A stretch of DNA of 64,000 nucleotides from Flavobacteriaceae bacterium. GTDB lineage: Bacteria > Bacteroidota > Bacteroidia > Flavobacteriales > Flavobacteriaceae. Of the stretch, positions 1 to 7,512 are shown piece after piece. The translations under genes were made by a program, and so were the position numbers. The DNA lies in NCBI GenBank assembly GCA_013003555.1, contig JABDIV010000013.1:1-64000 (forward strand), written 5' to 3'. How positions within the stretch are numbered: position 1 is the stretch's first letter; each line of letters starts with the position of its first letter. The notes under the pieces are model-generated. The model made no database searches. It was not told the DNA's origin and saw only the letters and a list, made by a program, of their open reading frames with translations.

Positions 1-1355
1 CCGAGGCCAATGCCTGGCAATACAGCCTTTATGTGCCACAAGATATCTCAGGCTTTATCAGGCTGATCGGAGGAAAATCGATGTTAGAAAGTAAATTGGA
101 CGAACTTTTTTCAGCAGATAATGAAACCTCAGGACGTGATCAGGCCGATATTACAGGCTTGATAGGTCAATATGCCCATGGGAATGAACCAAGCCACCAT
201 ATGGCTTATCTCTATAATTTCACGGGTACGCCGCATAAAACACAGGAACGGGTACATCAAATAATGACTGAATTATATCAAAATACGCCTGAGGGTATTT
301 CGGGAAATGAGGACTGCGGACAAATGAGTGCCTGGTATGTATTTAGTGCTTTGGGATTTTATCCCGTTACACCCGGCTCAAATGACTACATAATAGGCAC
401 ACCGCTGGTTGATAAGGGATCGATAAAACTTGAAAATGGAAATGTTTTTACAATCGTTGCGCATAACCGTGATGGAAATAATATTTATATTGAAAACGCT
501 AAGCTAAATGGCCGGGATTTGTCGCGATCGGCAATCTCTCATCAGGACATTATGGATGGAGGTAAGCTTGAATTCTTTATGAGCAGCAAACCGACATCAT
601 GGATGCAACATGAGGGTGGAGTTCCTGCTACTTCAATCGATGATCATCTTATAATTGCGGCTCCTTTTATTCGTTCTGGAGATCTGGCATTTAGTGAATC
701 AACGACAGTTTCGCTTGGACATGTTGATCAGGACGCACGTATTTTTTATCGGATTAATGATTCGGAATTCCAGGAATATACCGATCCAATTACCATAAGT
801 AATCCGGTATCATTATTTGTATATGCAGAAAAGGATGGGATAAAAAGTTCAGTTATTGAAACGGTTTTCAATGAAATAGATCCGCTGATTTCCTTAATTC
901 TGGATTCACAATATGCAAATCAATACAACGCAGGGGGTGATCGTGCCCTCATCGATGGCATTTTAGGCACTAAAGACTTCAGAACGGGAACATGGCAGGG
1001 CTATCAGGATCAGGACATTGTCGCGACCGTCGATCTTGGCCGGCATAAAACGATTGGTAAGGTGCGTTTGAATTTCCTTGAGGATCAGCGCTCGTGGATC
1101 TTCCTCCCCACGGCTCTAACATGTTTGGTATCTGCCGATGGAAAGACCTTTTTACCAATCAATTCCATTACCATAGATTCCGTTAACCCAAATGAAAATG
1201 CTACCATCAGAACCTATGATTTCGATATTGGGGAAGGTGAATTTCGATATGTTAAAATCATTGCCACTAAATTAGGAGTCTTACCCGAATGGCATCTTGG
1301 CTATAAACATGATGGCCGAAGTTGGATATTTATAGATGAAATAACAATAGACTAA
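1..1355 (+). CDS. GH92 family alpha-1,2-mannosidase, C-terminal part (5' end outside window)
   Basis: This is the C-terminal part of an exported glycoside hydrolase family 92 alpha-mannosidase, which trims mannose from N-glycans or yeast mannan in a Ca-dependent way. The open frame runs in from the left edge (first full codon at base 3). GH92 hallmarks are visible: EANAWQY at bases 3-23, HGNEPSHHMAYLY near 174-212, GNEDCGQMSAWYVFSALGFY near 303-363 and a PGSxxYxIGTPL motif just after. Two accessory modules follow the catalytic region: a chitobiase/Fn3-like segment (about bases 670-890) and an F5/8 type C (discoidin-like) carbohydrate-binding domain (about 900-1350). It ends 5 bp before the glycosylasparaginase gene, suggesting cotranscription and a shared role in N-glycan breakdown. 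The family is clear; the linkage specificity cannot be read from sequence. Confidence 0.93.
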   Translation, partial: EANAWQYSLYVPQDISGFIRLIGGKSMLESKLDELFSADNETSGRDQADITGLIGQYAHGNEPSHHMAYLYNFTGTPHKTQERVHQIMTELYQNTPEGISGNEDCGQMSAWYVFSALGFYPVTPGSNDYIIGTPLVDKGSIKLENGNVFTIVAHNRDGNNIYIENAKLNGRDLSRSAISHQDIMDGGKLEFFMSSKPTSWMQHEGGVPATSIDDHLIIAAPFIRSGDLAFSESTTVSLGHVDQDARIFYRINDSEFQEYTDPITISNPVSLFVYAEKDGIKSSVIETVFNEIDPLISLILDSQYANQYNAGGDRALIDGILGTKDFRTGTWQGYQDQDIVATVDLGRHKTIGKVRLNFLEDQRSWIFLPTALTCLVSADGKTFLPINSITIDSVNPNENATIRTYDFDIGEGEFRYVKIIATKLGVLPEWHLGYKHDGRSWIFIDEITID

Positions 1356-1360
1356 ATCAT

Positions 1361-2362
1361 ATGAAACGTCGAACCTTTATTAAAAATGCTTCATTATCAG
1401 GAGCGGGATTAGCCGTTGGAACAACGCTTGCAAGCTGTGCTGAAGTGAACTCAGAAAAGGACAAACCCATAAATACATCGACCGTGAGTTCCGTCCCATT
1501 GGTAATCGCGACCTGGAATGTGTCTGAAGCAACATCTAAAGCATGGGAAATTATAGATACCGGGGGAAGTGCCCTCGATGCGGTTGAACAAGGCTGCATG
1601 GTTGAGGAGGCAAATGCCGATGGTCAATCGGTCGGTAAAGGTGGATTGCCCGATCGCGACGGGAATGTCACTCTCGATGCATGCATCATGAACAAGGAGG
1701 GCAATTGCGGAGCGGTGGTATATTTACAACATGTAACCCATGCTATTTCAGTAGCGAGAAAGGTTATGGAAGACACGCCACATGTAATGCTTGCCGGTAG
1801 AGGTGCCGAACAATTCGCCAACGAAATGGGATTTCAGAAAGAAAATCTTTTAACTGAAAAATCAAAGAAAGCCTGGGAGGATTGGAAAGTTAAGAGTGAG
1901 TATAAACCCATCATCAACATCGAAAATCATGATACCATAGGCATGCTTGCCATCGATAAAAACGGTGATCTCTCAGGAGCCTGCACAACAAGCGGACTCG
2001 CCTATAAAATGGCCGGTAGGGTTGGTGACTCTCCAATAATTGGTTCAGGATTATTCGTTGACAATGAAGTTGGGGCGGCAGTCGCGACAGGCCTTGGAGA
2101 AGAAGTGGTAAAAAGGGTGGGTAGTTTTTTAGTTGTCGAATTGATGCGCCAGGGGATGTCACCACAAAAGGCATGCGAGGAAGCCATAAGCAGAATCGTA
2201 AACAAACCCGAGAGTGACTTCAAAAATTTCCAGGTGGGATATATTGCGGTAAATAAGAAGGGAGAAACAGGCTATTTTTCCATCCATCCCGGATTTAGCA
2301 TGACGAGATTTCAAAATGGTGTTAATGAAAATCTGGTGTCAAAGCATTATATAAAACCTTGA
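1361..2362 (+). CDS. N4-(beta-N-acetylglucosaminyl)-L-asparaginase (glycosylasparaginase), Tat lipoprotein
   Basis: This 333-aa Ntn-hydrolase cleaves the GlcNAc-Asn bond left when N-glycoproteins are degraded. The N-terminus carries a twin-arginine motif (KRRTFIK, residues 2-8), a hydrophobic stretch and a lipobox ending LASC with Cys26, so the protein is probably folded in the cytoplasm, exported by Tat and lipid-anchored. The autocatalytic site is HDTIGM with Thr192 as the new N-terminal nucleophile, followed by the substrate-binding signature around GRVGDSPIIGSG. Length and motifs fit bacterial glycosylasparaginases such as that of Elizabethkingia. It follows the GH92 gene by 5 bp, which supports an N-glycan catabolic operon. 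A generic isoaspartyl peptidase is the alternative, but the motif spacing and the glycan context favour glycosylasparaginase. Confidence 0.9.
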   Translation: MKRRTFIKNASLSGAGLAVGTTLASCAEVNSEKDKPINTSTVSSVPLVIATWNVSEATSKAWEIIDTGGSALDAVEQGCMVEEANADGQSVGKGGLPDRDGNVTLDACIMNKEGNCGAVVYLQHVTHAISVARKVMEDTPHVMLAGRGAEQFANEMGFQKENLLTEKSKKAWEDWKVKSEYKPIINIENHDTIGMLAIDKNGDLSGACTTSGLAYKMAGRVGDSPIIGSGLFVDNEVGAAVATGLGEEVVKRVGSFLVVELMRQGMSPQKACEEAISRIVNKPESDFKNFQVGYIAVNKKGETGYFSIHPGFSMTRFQNGVNENLVSKHYIKP

Positions 2363-2511
2363 AAATCATTGCACTTCAACGATTATTTTGGAGCTCTTGA
2401 CTCCCAAATCTATAATATTGAGCACTTTATCAATTATTTTAAGATTTTCCATGAATATGGCCTTTCTTAACACTACCAAATGCTATAAGAGTCAAACTTA
2501 AGATTAATGTT

Positions 2512-2823
2512 ATGCCTCGTAAAAGAATACTGATAATATGCTGTTTCGTGTTTTTGAGTTTAAACTTAAAAGCTGAACCTGTTGACAATATTAGGCCCTG
2601 CCTACCGTATGAATCGTTAATGGTTTTTAATCAGGATGACATGATTAAAAGCGAAACAAATTATTTAAATGAGATTCTGGTATTGAAGAAGATCGACCCT
2701 ATTAGTGCAGATCCATATGATCAAAGTAAAATGATCAACTACCAGAAAAGTAAAGAGATTATTAGCATCAAAGCGTACAGAAAAGCGCTTCAGCTAAAAG
2801 GCAATGAAACTCTGATGAGTTAA
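2512..2823 (+). CDS. Hypothetical exported protein (103 aa)
   Basis: I do not recognise this protein. It starts with a short basic n-region (MPRKR), a hydrophobic core (about residues 6-18) and a likely signal peptidase I site after LKA (residue 21). The mature part of about 80 residues is rich in Lys, Asp, Glu and Ile with no recognisable motif and a single Cys near the mature N-terminus (RPCLPY). A strong hairpin with a T-run lies 37 bp after the stop, so it is probably a monocistronic transcript. Signal peptide, clean start and terminator support a real gene; the function is unknown. Confidence 0.6.
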   Translation: MPRKRILIICCFVFLSLNLKAEPVDNIRPCLPYESLMVFNQDDMIKSETNYLNEILVLKKIDPISADPYDQSKMINYQKSKEIISIKAYRKALQLKGNETLMS

Positions 2824-2859
2824 GATAACTCACTTCTATATACATGAATTATTCGAGAA

Positions 2860-2892
2860 AAGGTCACAGCTTTTAGTTGTGACTTTTTTTTA
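2860..2892 (+). terminator. Rho-independent terminator after the 103-aa gene
   Basis: An 11-bp stem (AAGGTCACAGC / GTTGTGACTTT, two G-U pairs), loop TTTTA, and eight T residues on the plus strand. The T-run touches the convergent cyanophycin synthetase stop codon, so the hairpin may also help end that minus-strand transcript. Confidence 0.8.
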
Positions 2893-5535
2893 TTTCCCAT
2901 TCTCTACGAAAGTGAGTTCTCCCCTTGCTTCCTTTTCCCGCAATTGCGTTACAAGATCCAGAGCATCTGGAACAACGTCACTGCATAAAATAATCAGCGA
3001 CCCTTCTTTGGCATGTTCAACCGCATGTATGATGGCTTCCCTTTCAGATGGAATTATAGTTGTCTTTTTGTTTGGGTCTTTCTTTTTAATTCCTTCGCTT
3101 AGCATATTGATCAATTCCTTCTCTGTCTTTCCTCGAAGGTGCTTATCTTGTCTTATTATAACCTCGTCAAACATTTCGGCCGCAATGCTGCCCATTTCGT
3201 TATTGTCTTCTATTCGCCTGTCACCAATTCCGGCAATGATTCCTACCTTAACCGTAGCATCAATATTATCGGTGAATTTTTGAAGAGCCCTCATTCCTGC
3301 AGGATTATGAGCATAGTCTAAAAGTATACTGAATTTGTTGAACTTGAATAAATTCAGCCTTCCCGGGGTTTGCGAAGGTGAAGGAACAAATGATTCGAGC
3401 GCGGCCTTCGTATCCTCTATACTAATACCCTGGATATGGGCAGCTAAAATGGCCGGCAGAACATTTTGAATCATAAATAGTGCCTTTCCGCCATAAGTAA
3501 GAGGGATGTTCTCCGCCCTCATGACCCGCATCTTCCATTCTCCCTTACAAATAGTAACATACCCGTTTTCATACACCGCCGAAATACCATTTAATCGCTG
3601 TATTGCTTTTACCCTGGGATTATTTTCATCCATTGAGAAAAGAGCAACATTACAATCCACTGTACGCCTCATATTATAAACCAAATCATCGTCAGCATTT
3701 AAAATAGCATACCCATCCGGCAGGACCGTTTCTGGAATAACGCCTTTTACCTTGGCTAACTGTTCGATGGTATGAATACCTTTCAGTCCGAGATGATCAC
3801 CTGCCACATTGGTCACTATGCCTATATCGCATTTCTTAAATCCGAGTCCGGCACGCAGTAATCCACCTCTTGCACATTCAAGGACAGCAAAATTCACAGT
3901 CGGATCTTTCAAAACAAATTCTGCGCTTGCCGGCCCTGTGCAATCACCGGTCATAAGCAGCCTGTTCTGAATGTAAACGCCATCACTGGTTGTATAACCA
4001 ACACGATGTCCTTTTAATTTGGCAATATGCGCGATCAAACGCGTTGTAGTTGTTTTCCCATTAGTACCGGTTACGGCGATAATCGGGATTCGGCCGGTAT
4101 CACCTTTCTTTGGGAAAAGCTTGTCGATCACCGGAGCTGCCACATTTCTCGGCAAACCAGTTGTTGGTGCGAGATGCATTCTGAATCCCGGCCCGGCATT
4201 GACTTCAAGCACCGCACCTCCGGTTTCTGACAACGGTTTGGTGATATCGGTAGTCATTACATCAATTCCACAAATATCGAGGTCGATAATTTTTGAAATA
4301 CGCTCTGCCATGGCCACATTTGCCGGGTGTACAATATCAGTCACATCTTCTGCTGTTCCACCGGTACTTAGATTTGCAGTATCCTTTAAAGCGAGCATCT
4401 CTCCGTCTTCAATTACAGTGTCAAGAGTATATCCATTAGATGCAATTATCGTTTTTGTCAAATCATTAACGGTAATTTGAGTCAGTACCTTTTCATGACC
4501 ATAGCCACGCCTGGGATCCTTGTTCACCTCATCGATCAATTCCTGAATAGTCGATTTGCCATCACCAACCACATGTGCCGGTGTGCGTTTAGCCGCGGCA
4601 ACTAAAACATTATTGATCACCAATAATCTATAGTCTTCCCCGATAATATATTTTTCTACAATGATAGCTCTAGAAACTTCCTTTGCTACCTGAAAAGCCT
4701 CAAGGGCTTCGTCATAATTCTGAATATCAACCGTAATACCTCTGCCATGATTACCGTCAATGGGTTTGATTACCAAAGGATAACCTACATAATCACAAGC
4801 AGATTTAAGACTGCTTTCCCGTCTGATGATATCCCCTTTCGGGACCTCAACTTCAGCCTGTTCCAATAGAAATTTAGTATCTTCTTTATCACATGCCAAC
4901 TCAACACCAATGCTGCTGGTTTCGCTTGTAACAGTTGCCTGGATCCGTTTTTGATTGGCTCCATAACCCAATTGACATAACGAATACTTGTTTAATCTGA
5001 TCCATGGAATTCCCCTTGATTGCGCTTCTTCAACTATTGATCCCGTGCTAGGTCCTAATCGTTCTGCTTCACGAAGTTCACGCATCTCCTGAATATCTTC
5101 AGACATATCGTAGGATTCTCCCTTGATCAAAGCTTCACAAATTCGAACCGACGCCTCAGCTGCAAATCGTCCTACCTTCTCCTCCATATATGCAAACACC
5201 ACCGAGTAAACGCCATTTTCACCATAGGTGCGTGTGCGTCCGAATCCAACGTCCATTCCCGCCAGTGTTTGGATCTCTAATGCAATATGTTCAATGATGT
5301 GCCCCATCCAGGTACCTTCCTGAACACGTTGAAAGAAACCACCCGGTTCACCAACCGAGCATCGGTGTTCGTACATCCCTGGAAACATCTCGGTGAGCCG
5401 CTCATAAAAACCATCAACCTTATTTGACGGAAGTTCCTCCATCTCTTCCAAATCAAGGACCATTACAATCAGTTTATGTCGACGTACTGACCAGTAGTTG
5501 GGACCTCTCATTGCATTGATGCTGACAATTTTCAT
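2890..5535 (-). CDS. cphA: Cyanophycin synthetase
   Basis: CphA polymerises aspartate and arginine into multi-L-arginyl-poly-L-aspartate (cyanophycin) with ATP, in the cytoplasm. The 881-aa protein has the expected order: an N-domain (about 1-160), an ATP-grasp domain that adds Asp (about 215-475; GNHGRGITV glycine-rich loop) and a Mur-ligase-like domain that adds Arg (about 485-881) with the P-loop TGTNGKTTTTR near residue 488 and the Mur motif LECARGGLLR. I chose the start at 5535 (MKIVSINAMRGPNYWS), the usual N-terminus of the family; the frame could extend 16 codons further upstream, but that extension is AT-rich and unlike family members. It is divergent from cphB, sharing a promoter region of about 95 bp. 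A nitrogen-storage role is well established for the family but uncommon among well-studied Bacteroidota. Confidence 0.95.
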   Translation of the reverse strand: MKIVSINAMRGPNYWSVRRHKLIVMVLDLEEMEELPSNKVDGFYERLTEMFPGMYEHRCSVGEPGGFFQRVQEGTWMGHIIEHIALEIQTLAGMDVGFGRTRTYGENGVYSVVFAYMEEKVGRFAAEASVRICEALIKGESYDMSEDIQEMRELREAERLGPSTGSIVEEAQSRGIPWIRLNKYSLCQLGYGANQKRIQATVTSETSSIGVELACDKEDTKFLLEQAEVEVPKGDIIRRESSLKSACDYVGYPLVIKPIDGNHGRGITVDIQNYDEALEAFQVAKEVSRAIIVEKYIIGEDYRLLVINNVLVAAAKRTPAHVVGDGKSTIQELIDEVNKDPRRGYGHEKVLTQITVNDLTKTIIASNGYTLDTVIEDGEMLALKDTANLSTGGTAEDVTDIVHPANVAMAERISKIIDLDICGIDVMTTDITKPLSETGGAVLEVNAGPGFRMHLAPTTGLPRNVAAPVIDKLFPKKGDTGRIPIIAVTGTNGKTTTTRLIAHIAKLKGHRVGYTTSDGVYIQNRLLMTGDCTGPASAEFVLKDPTVNFAVLECARGGLLRAGLGFKKCDIGIVTNVAGDHLGLKGIHTIEQLAKVKGVIPETVLPDGYAILNADDDLVYNMRRTVDCNVALFSMDENNPRVKAIQRLNGISAVYENGYVTICKGEWKMRVMRAENIPLTYGGKALFMIQNVLPAILAAHIQGISIEDTKAALESFVPSPSQTPGRLNLFKFNKFSILLDYAHNPAGMRALQKFTDNIDATVKVGIIAGIGDRRIEDNNEMGSIAAEMFDEVIIRQDKHLRGKTEKELINMLSEGIKKKDPNKKTTIIPSEREAIIHAVEHAKEGSLIILCSDVVPDALDLVTQLREKEARGELTFVENGK

Positions 5536-5597
5536 AACGGTTGATTTTATTGGTGAAAGATTATAAATATATACATTTTTCAATTAAAAAATTAGTT

Positions 5598-5605
5598 TAA
5601 TTTTG
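5598..5605 (+). promoter_or_regulatory. -7 box for cphB
   Basis: TAATTTTG matches the Bacteroidota -7 consensus TAnnTTTG and sits 26 bp upstream of the cphB ATG. No convincing -33 TTTG is visible at the usual distance. Confidence 0.45.
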
Positions 5606-5631
5606 CCGAATACCATTGACAAAATACCTAT

Positions 5632-6495
5632 ATGCAAACGATTAAAGGCACCTTAATTCCCATCGGTGGAAATGAAAAAAAAGGGCATGACAAAGATGAA
5701 GCTCATTCTCTTGAATTCATAGAAGAGGATATTTTATTTCATGTCGTTCAACAATCAGGAGGTAAAGATGCTAAGGTTTTAGTTATTCCGGCGGCATCAA
5801 GTATCCCTACTGAACTATCTCGTATTTATGTAAAGGCCTTTAATAAATTAGGCGCTGATCATGTGAAGGTTTTGAAAATTCGCAACAGAACCGACGCCGA
5901 TAAAAAAGAGTCATTATCGCTGGCCAGACAGGCCAATTGCATCATGTTTACCGGAGGCGATCAGAGTAAGATCAGCAAAAAAATAAGGGGGACTGAGCTT
6001 CATAAGCTGTTGACGGACCGCTATCAAAATGATGAGGGGTTTGTACTGGCAGGAACAAGCGCAGGTGCCATGGCGATGGCCTCTGAAATGATCGCAGGCG
6101 GAAGTAGTACTGAGGCCTTTTTTAAAGGAACCGTCAAAATGGACAAAGGTCTTGGGTTTTTGCCAAGGGTAATGATTGACACGCATTTTATCCAGCGGGG
6201 ACGTTTTGGACGTCAATCTGAAGCTGTAGCTAAATTTCCTGATCGGATCGGGTTTGGGCTCTCTGAAGACACCGGGATGATTATCAAGAATGGGAACGAT
6301 TGCACGGTGATCGGCTCAGGCATGGTAATTGTTTTTGACGGACATGAGCTCACTCACAATAACGAAGAGGTTCTGGATGAAGGCACGCCCATGACCATGG
6401 TCAATCTTAGGATACATGTCCTTTCCAACGGTGACAAATACGATATTAAAAACAGGGCCGTGACGGTTCTTCCGATAGAAGCGCCTTTCCTTTAG
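5632..6495 (+). CDS. cphB: Cyanophycinase
   Basis: This 287-aa serine exopeptidase (peptidase S51) hydrolyses cyanophycin to beta-Asp-Arg dipeptides. The nucleophile elbow GTSAGAMAM carries Ser143. The conserved TGGDQ motif is at 108-112, and a family-typical DTHFxxRGRxGR segment follows. Length matches characterised cyanophycinases (about 270-290 aa) and no signal peptide is present, so it acts on the intracellular polymer. It is divergent from cphA and tail-to-tail with the isoaspartyl peptidase gene: the two stop codons abut at 6495/6496. Both neighbours make the assignment strong, because S51 proteins outside such a context can be dipeptidase E. Confidence 0.95.
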   Translation: MQTIKGTLIPIGGNEKKGHDKDEAHSLEFIEEDILFHVVQQSGGKDAKVLVIPAASSIPTELSRIYVKAFNKLGADHVKVLKIRNRTDADKKESLSLARQANCIMFTGGDQSKISKKIRGTELHKLLTDRYQNDEGFVLAGTSAGAMAMASEMIAGGSSTEAFFKGTVKMDKGLGFLPRVMIDTHFIQRGRFGRQSEAVAKFPDRIGFGLSEDTGMIIKNGNDCTVIGSGMVIVFDGHELTHNNEEVLDEGTPMTMVNLRIHVLSNGDKYDIKNRAVTVLPIEAPFL

Positions 6496-7425
6496 TTATT
6501 TGTAAATGGCGATTATTTGTCGACCTGAGGCGTCGATCGATGCCCGATACATTCCTTCAGTGTTGAAGGGCATAGCGATATGTCCTTGACGATCAACCGC
6601 GATTAATCCTCCCTCTCCATTGATCTTTTTTATACGTTCATGGATAACCGCATTAGCCGCCTTCTCAAGTGTCCAGCCTCTATGTTCGATCAAGCATGCC
6701 AGATCGTAAGCCGCAACGGCTCGAATAAAGAACTCACCATTTCCGGTGCAAGACACCGCGCAGGTTTTGTTATTGGCATAAGTGCCAGAGCCTATAATCG
6801 GACTGTCACCAATACGTCCATAACGCTTGTTCGTCATTCCACCTGTTGATGTAGCAGCTGCCAAATTACCCTCTATATCAAGTGCAACGGCGCCTACCGT
6901 CCCAAATTTCGAATCTTTTTTTACGGAATGGTCTAACTGAAAGGTGTCTGAATCTTTGATTTCCAACCATTGCTCATGCCGAAATTCATCATAAAAATAA
7001 TCCGGAGATTCCATAACATGTTGCCGAAGCTTTGCAAATTCCATTGCGCCCTCACCGGCAAGAAAAACATGCTCACTATTATCCATAATATCTCTGGCAA
7101 GTCGTATTGGGTTTTTTACACTATCAATCAGGGTTACGGCTCCGGCGTTAAGCGTTTTTCCATCCATGATGCTGGCATCCATTTCATGAGCTTCCGTTGC
7201 TGTAAACACACTGCCTTTCCCGGCGTTAAAAAGCGGTGAGTCTTCCAGATCAATTACGGCTTTTTCAACAGCATCAACAGCAGAGCCTCCGGCTTTCAAA
7301 ATATTGTAAGCACTTTCTAATGCCAATTTTAAGTCCTCTCTGTATTTGGTTTCCAACTCGGGAGTCATCATTCCTTTTACCAATGTTCCGGCACCTCCAT
7401 GAATGGCTAAAGCGTGAGTTTTCAT
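6496..7425 (-). CDS. iaaA: Isoaspartyl peptidase / type III L-asparaginase
   Basis: This 309-aa Ntn-hydrolase probably cleaves the beta-Asp-Arg dipeptides released by cyanophycinase, returning Asp and Arg to metabolism, and may also hydrolyse isoaspartyl dipeptides and asparagine. The self-cleavage site is FGTVGAVA with Thr176 as nucleophile, followed by TSTGGMTNKRYGRIGDSPIIG, the usual substrate-binding region. I start it at 7425 (MKTHALAIHGGAG), because the family N-terminus HGGAG begins there; the extra 33 upstream codons are poorly coding and approach the polA start. No signal peptide is present, unlike the glycosylasparaginase paralogue near the left edge, so the two differ in location and substrate. 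Its position beside cphA and cphB supports a role in cyanophycin use. Confidence 0.92.
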   Translation of the reverse strand: MKTHALAIHGGAGTLVKGMMTPELETKYREDLKLALESAYNILKAGGSAVDAVEKAVIDLEDSPLFNAGKGSVFTATEAHEMDASIMDGKTLNAGAVTLIDSVKNPIRLARDIMDNSEHVFLAGEGAMEFAKLRQHVMESPDYFYDEFRHEQWLEIKDSDTFQLDHSVKKDSKFGTVGAVALDIEGNLAAATSTGGMTNKRYGRIGDSPIIGSGTYANNKTCAVSCTGNGEFFIRAVAAYDLACLIEHRGWTLEKAANAVIHERIKKINGEGGLIAVDRQGHIAMPFNTEGMYRASIDASGRQIIAIYK

Positions 7426-7512
7426 ATTGAATAATTGAGATCGGAAAATTACGAATTGCATTTCAATTGCTCTTATAAGTTTCGTAGATTTATCGTTTAG
7501 AAATTCTTCTTT

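Noticed and set aside
1357-1599. Overlapping minus-strand ORF of 80 codons opposite the glycosylasparaginase gene.
   Set aside because: It is a shadow of the real plus-strand gene, which has a Tat signal, catalytic Thr and family motifs.
2365-2460. Minus-strand ORF of about 29-39 codons (MENLKIIDKVLNIID...) between the glycosylasparaginase and the 103-aa gene.
   Set aside because: It is short, has no clear start upstream or promoter, and no recognisable family. It could be the remnant of a C-terminus but cannot be supported.
4019-4480. A 153-codon plus-strand ORF inside cyanophycin synthetase.
   Set aside because: It is antisense to the conserved Mur-ligase and ATP-grasp region and has no independent features.
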